Of a stretch of 64,000 nucleotides of DNA, positions 22,385-32,034 are shown in pieces; the first letter of the stretch is position 1; each line of letters begins with the position of its first letter. The notes under the pieces are model-generated. The model saw only the letters and a list, made by a program, of their open reading frames with translations, was not told where the DNA came from and ran no database searches. Position numbers and translations under genes: made by a program. Origin of the DNA: Petaurus breviceps papuanus (lineage: Eukaryota; Chordata; Mammalia; Diprotodontia; Petauridae); assembly GCA_028583685.1 (NCBI GenBank), contig JAMXIF010001253.1:27037917-27101916 (forward strand). Direction: 5' to 3'.

Positions 22385-22600
22385 TCATCTCCTTTTTGGG
22401 GTCATGGACTCCTTTGTCAGTCAGTGAAGTCTATAGAAAACCTCTCAGGAAAGTGTTTTAAATGGATAAAATAAAATGCATTGTATTATAAAGGAAATCA
22501 CTTATATTGAAGCTTAGCTTCCAAACATTTTTTAATACAAGTTGAGAGACCTCAGGTACAAAATCCCTACTTTAGACACTCATATCCATAGCCAGATAAT
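22385..22600 (+). repeat. Unnamed ancient interspersed repeat, copy 1
   Basis: 'ggggtcatggactcctttgt', 'gtgaagtctatagaaaacct', 'taaaatgcattgtattataa' and 'aggaaatcacttatattgaa'. A related order recurs at 42835-43330, and I recognise the consensus as an old mammalian repeat whose name I cannot state safely. Confidence 0.5.
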
Positions 22601-22639
22601 TGAATCTAGATTCCCCTAAAAGTGTTCTTCATAAAATCA

Positions 22640-22995
22640 TTCAATTATGAATTCTTAGGGCCAGAAGAGAACTTAAGTGTTAACTAGTTCAATTCTTCAT
22701 ACTTCACCTCTCCTTCTCCCATACACATACATAAACATACATGCACCTCCCTTCCCAGCATCCTTGGTGAGTGGTCTTGTCAAAACTCTACTTGGGTATG
22801 CTTAGTGACAGGGAACTCACTTCCTAACAAAACAGCCTATGCTGAGTCAAAATCTTCCAGTAACTTCTACCTATTGCATAGAGTTCTATCTGAGGCCAAA
22901 CAGAATAATTGTAATTCCTCTCCAAAAGACAGTTCTTCAAATATCTAAAGACAGCCATCAATACTGGCTCCACTTCTCACACCTTATCTTTCCTA
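22640..22995 (-). mobile_element. L3/CR1 LINE 3' part, antisense
   Basis: 'gacagggaactcacttccta', 'acaaaacagcctatgctgag', 'gaggccaaacagaataattg', 'gtaattcctctccaaaagac' and 'cttcaaatatctaaagacag' is a clear antisense L3/CR1 series. Confidence 0.7.
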
Positions 22996-23509
22996 GGCAA
23001 AAAATAAAGAAATAAATAACTATAAATGAAAATAAAAATTAAAAAACAACACAACACTTCAGTTCCTTTCCTCTATCTTTTTATAGCATGGGATAGAGAA
23101 CTTTCACCCTCTCTTTCTCCAGATCTAGGGAAAGTACTAGAGAAAACTGTGGTAGGAGGGAATACTTTCAAGATGATTTTCAAGAGTATAGCTGACAAGG
23201 AAGAAGAGAATGCAGTTGCCTCATTCATGCCTGCCTGGTAAGGAAAGCTTCCTAGCCCCATGAGCAAGCATTGTATCACGTGGCTGGCACCATTCCCAGT
23301 TGCCTATAACTTCACAAAAGTTGACTTTGCCCTGCACAAGTACCCTTCTCCCCCTTTCCAGTTATGCATAGCTGTCTGACTCCCTAGTACAACTCCACCC
23401 TGAGGCCAAATCTTTGCAGACAATGACGACCTTTGTAGACAATGATTATTGAAGAATATTGAATATTGATGAAAGATGACAAGAATATTGAATATTTATG
23501 AAACTATCC
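22996..23509. other. Unassigned; two short tandem duplications
   Basis: A 19-base unit (start 23412, again 23431: ctttgcagacaatgacga / ctttgtagacaatgatta) is followed by a 29-base unit (start 23453, again 23482: agaatattgaatattgatga / agaatattgaatatttatga). The 71-codon frame at 23026-23241 shows no known domain. Confidence 0.6.
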
Positions 23510-24380
23510 CAATCATATCATCCCCATCTTATTTGATTCTAAAACTCTAGCTACCATTGTTAAAACCCTGCCCTGTCTCCTACTTCCTATGTTATTCCAA
23601 CCTTCTCAGACCATTTCTCCAAAATCTCCTCTAAAACTATCTACCCTTTCTGTTGTGCTCTCTGGAATTCCTGCTACTTTTATACTAAACATTTTTTTTC
23701 TTTCTTGCCTTCCCCATTTTCTTGTATTTACCTGACTCCATCCTCAAGATACATACTCCCTGATTATTCTTTCCAGGATTTTCACTCATATCACTCCCGT
23801 GGTAGGAAGTGAGAATATTCCTTGTTCCTAATTGTCCCTACCAGGCTTTACCCTCTACTATTATCAAACAATAACTTCTCCTCCTTTGAGATTCATTCAG
23901 TCCATATTTATGACCCAATAAAGATTTTGGTGGCTATTACCTTCTAATCTCTAGGACACTCTCTTTCCTTCCTCAACAACTTAAGTGTCTGGTTCCCAGA
24001 AGTCTCTCTCCTCCCCAGCTCCTGCTCTTAGAGTAGGGCACTTCAATATTTATCTTGATACTCCCTCAAAACCCCTAAGATCCAAATTCCTCAACTTACA
24101 CATTATCTATCACCTAGGCTTCCACCCTACCTCAGCTAAACAAAGAGATGGTCATACTGTTGATCTTACCATCCCCCACAAATGTTCTACTTCCATGTTC
24201 ATGAACTCTGAAATTCCTTTTTAGACCAGTCACCCCTACTTTAGGCTTGCTGGAAGTGCAGCAGTCACTCATGGATCCAAATCCAACATTACTTAGCAGG
24301 GAACCTTTAACCTGCTCTGTTTTCCTATTCACCCCTTCCTAGACAGCCTGGTGACCCTTGCTCCCTGGGGTATGGGAAGG
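23510..24380 (+). mobile_element. L2 LINE, upstream ORF2 (endonuclease region) relic
   Basis: 'gggcacttcaatatttatct' (DNA for a GHFNI-like endonuclease block), 'attcctcaacttacacatta', 'gagatggtcatactgttgat' and 'cttaccatcccccacaaatg' match the L2 ORF2 order. The 79-codon frame at 23985-24224 (GHFNIYLD ... DGHTVDLTI) is a decayed piece of this endonuclease domain. Confidence 0.7.
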
Positions 24381-24529
24381 GAACTTAGGTATTGATATTG
24401 ATGCTTTACTTGAAGAAAATACATGATACACTTTAGCCTTACAGTTATAGCTAAGCATTCCTAAACTCAAACAATCCATCCGCCTCACTACAGGATTGTA
24501 TCACCATACCCAGCAAGGTAGCAATGCAG

Positions 24530-24720
24530 AGATAGAAAAGAGCTTGATCTTATCAAAGATAATTCCCTCTTCCTACAGATAAGGAAATGGATGTACAAAG
24601 AGGTTAAATGATTTACCTCGGGTCTCATACCTAGTAAGTTTCTTTGAAAGGATTTGAATCCAGCTCTTCCTGACTACTAGTCTGGAGCTCTATCCAGAAG
24701 GTCACTCTGGATACAGAAGT
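24530..24720 (+). mobile_element. MIR/L3-type tail relic
   Basis: 'tcctacagataaggaaatgg', 'gaggttaaatgatttacctc', 'catacctagtaagtttcttt' and 'aggatttgaatccagctctt' then 'ctggagctctatccagaagg'. Tail half only. Confidence 0.55.
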
Positions 24721-24858
24721 TGAGTCTGCTGATGTTTAGCTGAATAAACATTTCATTACACCATACTAACATTCTGTCTCACATTTAAAGTTGTGTGCAT
24801 ACAGAACACCTTGAAAATATTAAAGAATTATATAATTATGGAATACTATGAAAAAGAT

Positions 24859-24892
24859 GGTGGTGATGATGATGATGATGATGATGATGATG
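24859..24892. repeat. (GAT)n microsatellite
   Basis: About eleven GAT units flanked by related imperfect units. Confidence 0.9.
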
Positions 24893-24924
24893 TGATCATA
24901 CACTAAGACTTTTAGTGGGGAAGT

Positions 24925-25260
24925 GTAATGACCATTGTATTCAAGTCAGAAAAACAGGGAAAACCCAGATTCTTCTTCACACTAGGTTTATCACTCTAGA
25001 AGAGTCACCGAATCTCAGTTTTCTCATTAACAAAATGGTGATGACAGTTGTAATACTTGTATCACAGGTTTATCATGAAGAAACTATTTTGTAAACTTTA
25101 AAGTGATATGTATATGTGCATTTGGGCTATTATTGTTGTTATTCCTTGTGTGAACTGAAGCAAATCACTTTTCTTCCTGGGGGCTATAGTCTCTTCATTT
25201 GTAAAATGAGAGCATTAGATTAGCTAACCTCTAGCATCTCTTCTGACTCTGGAGTCTATG
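24925..25260 (+). mobile_element. Two adjacent MIR-like SINE relics
   Basis: First: 'gtcaccgaatctcagttttc', 'tcattaacaaaatggtgatg' and 'aaactttaaagtgatatgta'. Second: 'gaagcaaatcacttttcttc', 'tcatttgtaaaatgagagca' and 'cttctgactctggagtctat'. Both are sense-oriented tails of CORE-SINEs. Confidence 0.6.
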
Positions 25261-25690
25261 ATCCCCCCCACCCCTGTCACATATGCATGAAGCCATTCAA
25301 ATGCAGTTTTTTTTCTTTTTCACAATTTGTTATTCCATCCCTGAGAAAGTACATGGCACTTTTTCTGCTGAGCTGCATCCTTTACATGTGCCCACTCCTC
25401 CCACTTGTCATATTGAATTTGAATCCAGCTTTCCCAGGTGTTAGAAATACATCTCTAATTTGGCATCTCAGGCAGGTGTAAAAAGCCACTTTTTATTCTC
25501 TCAAATCACTAAGATTTTATGGAAAAAAGACATTGTTAACAATCACTGTATTTCATATAAAATAACACAGATCTTTCTCCAAACACTTGGATTCAAAGTG
25601 GTGATGCTTTTTATAAATAATATGAGTTACTAATAAAATGTGGCAGAAGGCCCCAAGGAGTAGAGCAACCTCATTAGGGGGATAACGCTG
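25261..25690. other. No recognised feature
   Basis: A 64-codon plus frame at 25287-25481 is hydrophobic but matches nothing I know. The segment ends at the target duplication CGCTG of the neighbouring LTR. Confidence 0.45.
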
Positions 25691-26230
25691 TGTATCAGCA
25701 ATGCCATATTCACAATGCCTATAGAGATTACAAATATGCTGATATAATTATCCATTACAAAATACGTCATGTTTGCCATATGAGGAAATAAACTAGAAAA
25801 TTTATTAAGATACCAAAAGACTGAGTCCCAAAACCAGAAAGTGAAAGCCATCAGAGTAGTTATGATATTGGCACAGGTAGATAAAGTAGAAAGCACCCAC
25901 ATTTTCAAGCCTTTAAAACAGAACAGGCTACCTCAGGCAAAGGTCCTCCTCTCCCCACTCACAGCAACCACCCAGCGTCCTGGAAGCACGCTCCTAGCAG
26001 CTCCGGCCCCTGGCAGTCCTCAGCAGGAGTCCTTAGCAGAAAGTCCTTAGCAGTCCTAACTCAAAAAGGGCTTCGCGCTGCCACTGCCTCTGCTGCTGCC
26101 GCCGTCACCACCACCGCCAGCCAACGCAGGAACGCTAGCTTGGCTTCCGCTTCCTCTTGCTCCGCCCCTTCCTGCTACATCAGCAAGTCCAATGGGGCAT
26201 GGAAGATCTTTAAATCCCATAACCCTTACA
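25691..26230 (-). mobile_element. Solo LTR (540 bp) with CpG-rich U3, fossil
   Basis: Flanked by a perfect 5-bp duplication CGCTG (25686-25690 and 26231-26235). Ends are TGTATC... and ...CTTACA. AATAAA on the minus strand (25801-25806) lies about 110 bases from the LTR 3' end. The U3 half (about 25920-26230) is CpG-rich, unlike all surrounding DNA, and on the minus strand contains a GC box (ggggcggag) next to GGAAG/GGAAGCGG purine sites. No internal region. The 92-codon hydrophobic minus frame at 25630-25908 mostly lies in R/U5 and is not a gene. Confidence 0.8.
26025..26180 (-). promoter_or_regulatory. CpG-rich LTR promoter-like block
   Basis: GC-rich text with many CpG ('gcttcgcgctgccactgcct', 'gccgccgtcaccaccaccgc', 'ttgctccgccccttcctgct'). 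In the LTR's own orientation it carries a GC box and GGAAG-type sites upstream of the polyadenylation signal. Promoter activity is inferred from composition and position only. Confidence 0.4.
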
Positions 26231-26235
26231 CGCTG

Positions 26236-26606
26236 TCACTATAGTGGCTACATCATGCTCATGCTACAGTTGATAGAGAAGGCTTTGTAAGGGTAAAAAA
26301 ATAACATCTATGTCCAGTCCCAATATTCTATTATGACAAATTCCCCAAATCACTTTTCCAAACTGATATTCTGCATGGAATCCTCAAACATAACCTGTTA
26401 TTGCTTTTGAAGGTGTTTGATTTTGTATGGCCCAAGACAGAAATACAATTGCCTTCCTTCTAGTTAGTCATTCATTGTCAAACTCACACCATGAAAAAAG
26501 AAGGGGATCCCCATCATAAAATATTAGTATAGTAGCAGGAGAGATGAAAGTAGAGTCAGAGGATATGGGTTTAGGTTCTGCATCTTCCCCTTAATAGCTA
26601 GGTGTC
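26236..26606. other. Unassigned, with a MIR-like head at the end
   Basis: 26530-26605 reads 'gtagcaggagagatgaaagt', 'gaggatatgggtttaggttc' and 'ttaatagctaggtgtcc', a weak CORE-SINE head. The rest shows nothing recognisable. Confidence 0.4.
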
Positions 26607-27380
26607 CAAAATTTTGGAGGACATGTGGAGAAATTGGTACACTAATGTATTTTTGATGGAATTGTGAAATGATCTAACCATTCTGAAGAGCAATTTGTAC
26701 TTATGCCCAAAGAGCTATAAAATTGTGCTTACATTTTGACCCAGCAATACCATTACCAGTTCTGTATCCCAAAGAGATCTTTTGAAAGGAAAAGGGACCC
26801 CCATGTACAAAAATATTTATAACAGTTATTTTTGTGATAGCAAAGAAATGAAAATTGAAGGGATACCCATCTATTGGGGAATGACTGAACAAGTTGTAAT
26901 TATGTGGTCATGATGTAATACAATTGTGCTCTAAGAGATGATGAGCAGGATGCTTTCAGAAAAACCTTGAAAATTTTATATGAATTGATGCAAAGTGAAG
27001 TGTGTAGAACCAGAACATTGTATACAATAACAGCAATATTATACAATGATCAACGGTGAATAACTTAGCTATTTCCATCAATACAAAGACTGAAGACATT
27101 TCTTAAGGACTTATGATAAAAAATGCTATACATTTTCAAAGAAAAAAGCTGATAAAATCTGAATTTAGATCAAAGCATACTTTTTTAACTTTCTCTTTAC
27201 TTTTTTAAATCTGTTTTCTTTCACAAAATGACTAATATGGAAACATTTTGCATGACTACACACATATAACATATTAAATTCTTCATTATATCAGGAGGAA
27301 AAGAAAGGAGAGAATTTGGAGCTCAACATTTTAAAAAAATGAATGTTAAAACTTTTTAAATGTAATTTGAAAACATGAAA
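26607..27380 (+). mobile_element. L1 3' end (ORF2 C-terminus and 3' UTR)
   Basis: 5'-truncated L1. 'attttgacccagcaatacca', 'gtatcccaaagagatctttt', 'tacaaaaatatttataacag' and 'ctattggggaatgactgaac' encode the ORF2 C-terminal end (HKP..-type 'tattggggaatg'). The 3' UTR follows: 'aactgaagtgtgtagaacca'-like text, 'gactaatatggaaacatttt', 'gcatgactacacacatataa' and a purine block 'aggaggaaaagaaaggagag'. Several stops, no working frame. Confidence 0.8.
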
Positions 27381-28869
27381 TATTATTTAAAATAGTTGGA
27401 TATCCAGTGAACAAATTGCTTCATTTCTCTGAGTTATTTTGAAAAATGAAAATAACAATATTTCTTTTTACTACCTCTCTCAGACATTATAAAATGAGAG
27501 CTAAATATTTGCTATAATAAGAACTAAGTTTAACATACTTAATTCAATGTAAAAAACATTTTAAAGTATTCACACCACATGCAAGGTATTATGACAGACC
27601 CAAGACAGAAAAACAAAAATAGAATATTCTCAAACTCTCAAACAGATTCTATTCTCCTTGGGTCCCTGAACACACAGACAGAAAAAAAATGTAAATACAA
27701 ATCAAATTGAAATGGTTAACTGGGACTTTGGGGCCAAAGTCAAGGTATGATTCAAATCTGTGTTTACCCAAAAGGGTAATAGAATGGTACTCTTCCAGGA
27801 AAATGCTCACTACAAAATATGGTGATCATGTTAGGACAGTCTGTTATCCAAAAATGGATATGACCGAAATGATTCACCACAGTCTATGAACACATATAGA
27901 AACATAAAATATTCAAGTATTCCATTATATTAATTTGATTATTCCCCAAGGCAATAAAAATCCCTTGTAGAACAGTTGAATAAATATTTTTCTTTCACAT
28001 TCATCTTGGAATCCTACTGTTGTTACAATTTTATATACTCGACAGCTGGTAAGATCCAAAGCCCCTTGCCCCTCATGACATGGAGGTATGCCTTTAACTG
28101 CTGGGCAATCTTCCATGAATGGGAAGATAGTAGCCTATTCACAAACTTTGCAATTTGTAAAATTATGAACTCTGAAATTCAGGATACTTTAGGACAACAC
28201 ACCACCATAAATCCAAAGGCTAGAAAAGTTCATTCTCAGGATTGCTAACATCTGACATTTGATTATAAAAACAAATAAAAAAGCAGAAGAAGGCATTCAG
28301 GAAAATTAAGTACAGAAATTCCTTTCTCAGGCTCACTTGGGAAAGCATAGACTGTCCATTCTGTTCTTATTCTGCAAAACACCATTTTCCATTCCCAAGT
28401 TTTGGAGTGAGGGTAGACAGATCTATTTTTTCTAACACTTTCTACTCCCATTGAAACAAAGAGAAAATGGTTCCTCCAGCCACTCCACCCCCTTTCCTAC
28501 CTCTATTCTTCAATCATAATCTTCTTAGAGGGAGCCCCAGTGACTGAAGATCAAAAATTGGAGCAATTCTTTGTGTCCTTTCAGCAGCCGGCTAGTATGC
28601 ATATTTACCCTCAAGGGAGATACAACTTTCAAAACTACTCATTCTCTGTGATCTCAAAAAAAAAGTTATTAATTAGAGTACTATCAAATTTATTAAAGGA
28701 TCTCCTGATCAACCCATCATGTAAGTGCTTTGGGGACTAATATCACTAGCAACTTGAGGCATCAAAAAATGTCACACATAGGAGGTGATAGCTTTGCTGA
28801 GCATTAAAGGGAACTACAAATTTTAAGAGGTGGTAGTAAGGAGGGGAATATTGCTGAGTCAGAGTCAGA
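27381..28869. other. Mostly unassigned; weak antisense L2 end
   Basis: 27540-27660 may be an antisense L2 end ('catgcaaggtattatgacag', 'caaacagattctattctcct'). Frames of 60-90 codons at 27707-28740 show no known domain and overlap on opposite strands. Confidence 0.45.
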
Positions 28870-29060
28870 TGTAAAAAAATAAATTAAGTGCCTACTACAT
28901 TAGACACCTAAGTGCTGGGGATATTAGGAAAGGAATGGGATTGTCCCTATCTTCAAGGAATTTATAATCTCATAGAGGAACAGAAAACCTAAAAGGAACC
29001 TGAAAAGGGAGTAAAGAGGGTGACCAGCTCAAGGAGCAGAGTGAAGTCCTGTAGCAGGAT
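28870..29060 (-). mobile_element. L2 3' end, antisense
   Basis: 'attaagtgcctactacatta', 'gacacctaagtgctggggat' and 'tgtccctatcttcaaggaat' then 'ttataatctcatagaggaac' is the reverse of the L2 3' terminus. Confidence 0.7.
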
Positions 29061-29183
29061 CTCTTTCCAATATGCAGCTTCTACCCTCTCCAATCAAAGC
29101 CCATACCCTCTCCAGACAAAGGGAGAGAAGAACCCCATGGATGGAGGAATGTCATGAAAAATGTCCTGTAGAAGTCATAGAGT

Positions 29184-30240
29184 TGGGGGTGGAGCCAAGA
29201 TGGCAGAACAGAAGAAGGAACTTTTCTAAACTCCTCCATGAATCCCATCACTAAACTTTAAAAAGTGAATCTGAACAGATTTTAGAGTGACAGAATCCAT
29301 TGGGAGACAGAATGTGGCAGATTCCCAGCCCAAGAAAGTGCCCGCATAGGTCTGGGTAGGAGGAGCATGGAGCACACAGGAGCTGCATAGCACAGACCAG
29401 AAAGCAGACCACAGCAGAGTGAGGAGACCCAGCCAGCAGACCCATCCACCCAAAGGACGATTTGCTGTCGTCTCACCTCAGGACAGAGGATCAGTTGGAG
29501 TTGGGTAAGAGAAAGTGCAGAGCCCACAGCAGAGACAGCAGATTCTCCTGGGGCTATCAGTCCAAAGCCTGGAAGTTGAAAAATCAACTACCTGAATTTC
29601 CAGAAGCCAAGATGGCAAAGTAAACCCTAGCTGCCCAGATACCCCCTCCCTGACCCAGAAAACCCAGAGATAAACGTCCCACCCAGAGTAAAATTGTGAA
29701 AAAGTGGAAATAGTCTCAGGCTTAGGAGTCACTGAGAAAGGGTGTAACTGAGGCAGTAAGAAGTCTGAAGAGAAGGACTGGAGGGGTCCCAACAAGCCCC
29801 ATCTCAGCTTACCAGCAGGAGCTCACAAAGCCCAGGGAGGTGGATCCAGCAAGGGCTAACAACACAAGCCCAGGTGGGCCTTAGCAGCACCAGGGGACTC
29901 TGAAGACACCAGCAATGCCAGCCAGCTGCTGAGCCTGCCTGAGGTGCAGCCCAAAGGCATAGAGGCAGAAATCTGAAGTGGCAAGACCCCCCCACCCCCA
30001 ATCCCAGTTACTCTGTGAGCCTCAGGGTAACTCAGGGGAAAGACTGAGAATTCTGGATTTGGCCTCAATCTAGACACCCTGAGGCTACAGCACACAAAGT
30101 CAACAACCAGGTCCTTAGTTCCCAGCTGGAGAAATTAGGAAATAGGAAATCACAATGGGAAAGAAGGAAGCTGGGAAGGGAAAGGCAAGAAAATCAATTC
30201 GAGCTTATTATAGTGAGCAAGAATAACCAAATACAGAGGA
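29184..30240 (+). promoter_or_regulatory. L1 5' UTR (promoter region)
   Basis: About 1 kb between the L1 start and ORF1, relatively G/C-rich for this window ('aagatggcagaacagaagaa', 'gctcacaaagcccagggagg'). In mammalian L1s this part holds the internal Pol II promoter. A second internal 'ccaagatggcaaagtaaacc' at about 29607 repeats the 5'-end motif, suggesting a two-unit promoter. The antisense frames of 64-105 codons here are shadows. Confidence 0.6.
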
Positions 30241-31190
30241 CAACATGAACTCTACACTCACACCTGAGATGAAAGAAAGAAATATAAATAGGTCTCAAGC
30301 CCAAAAAGAATTCTTGCAGGAGTTCAAGAAAGATTTTAAAAGCCAAATTAGAGAGCTAGAAGATAATTTTAAATCTACAGTGACCAAATTGGAAAAAATA
30401 TCTCACTGAAAAAAAAAAATCCTTAAAAAATAAAATTTGTGAACTGGGAAAGGAGGTTCAAAATCTAACTGGAGAAAATACCTCCCTCAAAAAGGATCTT
30501 CAAAAACTAACTGAAGAAAATAATTCACTAAAAATTAGCACCAGTCAAATTGAAGCTCAGGATTCTATGATGCACCAAGAGTCAGTCAAGAAAATATGAA
30601 CATTGGGGCGGCCAGGTAGCACAGTGAGTAAGAGCACTGGCTCCAGTGTTGAGAAGACCTGGAGATCAAATCCCGGGCTCAGACACTTAGCACCCACCCA
30701 GAAACACCTGGCCGTGTAACCTTGAGCAAGTTACTTAACCCCAATTGCTTAGGGGCGGCCAGGTGGCTCAGTGAGTAAAAGCACCGGCTCCAGTGTTGGG
30801 ACGACCTGGAGATCGAATCCCGGGCTCAGACACTCAGCACCACACCCAGAAATAACTGGCCGTGTAACCTTGAGCAAGTTACTTAACCCCAATTGCTTAT
30901 AAAAAAAAAAAAAAAGAAAATATGAACATTGAAAAATTAGAAGTGTAAAATATTTCCCTGGAAAAGCAACTGACCTGGAGAACAGATCCAGTAAAGATAA
31001 CCTAACAATTAGTGATCTACCAGAAATCCATGATAAAAAAATTCAGCCTGGACAACATCCTCCAAGAGACTGTCAAAGAAAACTGTCCTGAAGTCCTAGA
31101 ATCAGAGGGTAAAATAGTTATCAAAAGAATTCACTGGACTCCTGAAATAAGAACTTCCAGACTTTCCTGATGAAAAATCCAGAGCTCAAT
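30240..31190 (+). pseudogene. L1 ORF1 relic
   Basis: Coiled-coil-rich N-terminal coding traces ('gagttcaagaaagattttaa', 'caaattagagagctagaaga') precede a SINE insertion. The RNA-binding part follows: 'ctgacctggagaacagatcc', 'tgtcctgaagtcctagaatc' and 'ttcactggactcctgaaata', parallel to LENR, CPEVLE and IHRTP in ORF1p. Frameshifts and stops break it throughout. The C-terminal domain is truncated compared with the copy at 47398-47997. Confidence 0.75.
30605..30914 (+). mobile_element. Dimeric tRNA-derived SINE, copy 2 (in L1 ORF1)
   Basis: Left unit about 30605-30752, right unit about 30753-30900, then a pure A tail. A perfect 16-bp target duplication AGAAAATATGAACATT lies at 30589-30604 and 30915-30930. 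Both units keep A-box-like ('cagtgagtaagagcactggc') and B-box-like ('gatcgaatcccgggctc') sequence. Left-specific text is 'gttgagaagacctggag' and 'cacccagaaacacctggcc'; right-specific text is 'gttgggacgacctggag' and 'cacccagaaataactggcc'. One of the better-preserved insertions in the window. Confidence 0.92.
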
Positions 31191-32030
31191 GGAAAATTTT
31201 ATCTCCAACTACAAGACTCAAGAAAGACATAACAAAGGCAAACAAGGAAAACACACTCACACACACACACACACTCACATGCACACATGCACACATTCAT
31301 TTAACTTGGGATTCAATTAAAGCAAACTGTTTATATCCCTATATGAGAAGCTGATACCTGTCAATATTGAAATTTACATGATTATCACAACCTTTAAAAG
31401 GGATATACATAGATAGAGGACATAAGTATGAATGAACTAACCAGATGATTTTTTAAAACTGTATTAAGGGGTTCAAAGGGAATGTAATGGGAGAAAAAGA
31501 AAGGATGAAGTGGAAAAAGGGAAATTATGCCACATGAAGAGGCATAAAAACATACTATAGTAGAGGGGAAGGAGGGAGGGAGATGAACATCATATAAACT
31601 TTATTCTCATTGATTCTGGTTCAAAGAGAGATCAACATAATCAGTTAAGTTTAAGATTCTAACATGAAAAGACACAAGAACTCATTGTGATAGAAGGAAA
31701 GGAGGGAGGGGGAGGAGCACTGTAGGAAATTTACTCTCATTAGTTTGGGGTCAAAGAGGGAATAACATACTCCCATAAGTACAAAAATCCATTGTGCCCT
31801 GTAGGCAGTAGGAAGGGTAAGAGGGGGATAAGTAGGGGAGTGAGTTAGAAGGGAGGGAAATAGTAGTAAGGGGAAAGGACAGGGAAAGAGGGGGGATCAC
31901 AGGGAGGGAATACTGAGGGAGGTGGTGGTCAAAACGGAAATCCTTAAGGAGGAGAAGGGAGAAGGAAGAAACAAAAACATAAAGAGGAGAGGGAATAGGA
32001 TGGAGAGAAAGAGACAGACAGGAATAATAA
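31190..32030 (+). other. L1 inter-ORF spacer, purine-rich
   Basis: A long purine-rich spacer with repeated 'gaaaggagggagggggagga'-like blocks (31560, 31700, 31850) separates ORF1 from ORF2. A CA microsatellite lies at 31250-31290. Similar blocks occur at 48340-48600. The 133-codon minus frame at 31751-32152 is a simple-sequence shadow. Confidence 0.6.
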
Positions 32031-32034
32031 CTGA

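Noticed and set aside
25630-25908. 92-codon minus-strand frame with two apparent membrane segments
   Set aside because: Most of it falls inside the R/U5 part of the solo LTR at 25691-26230. No family match and no gene context.
29226-30095. Several minus-strand frames of 64-105 codons
   Set aside because: Shadows of the L1 5' UTR, which has higher GC and so fewer chance stops.
30605-30800. tRNA gene, because A- and B-box-like sequences are present
   Set aside because: No cloverleaf or anticodon arm can be folded; it is the promoter head of a SINE with target duplications.
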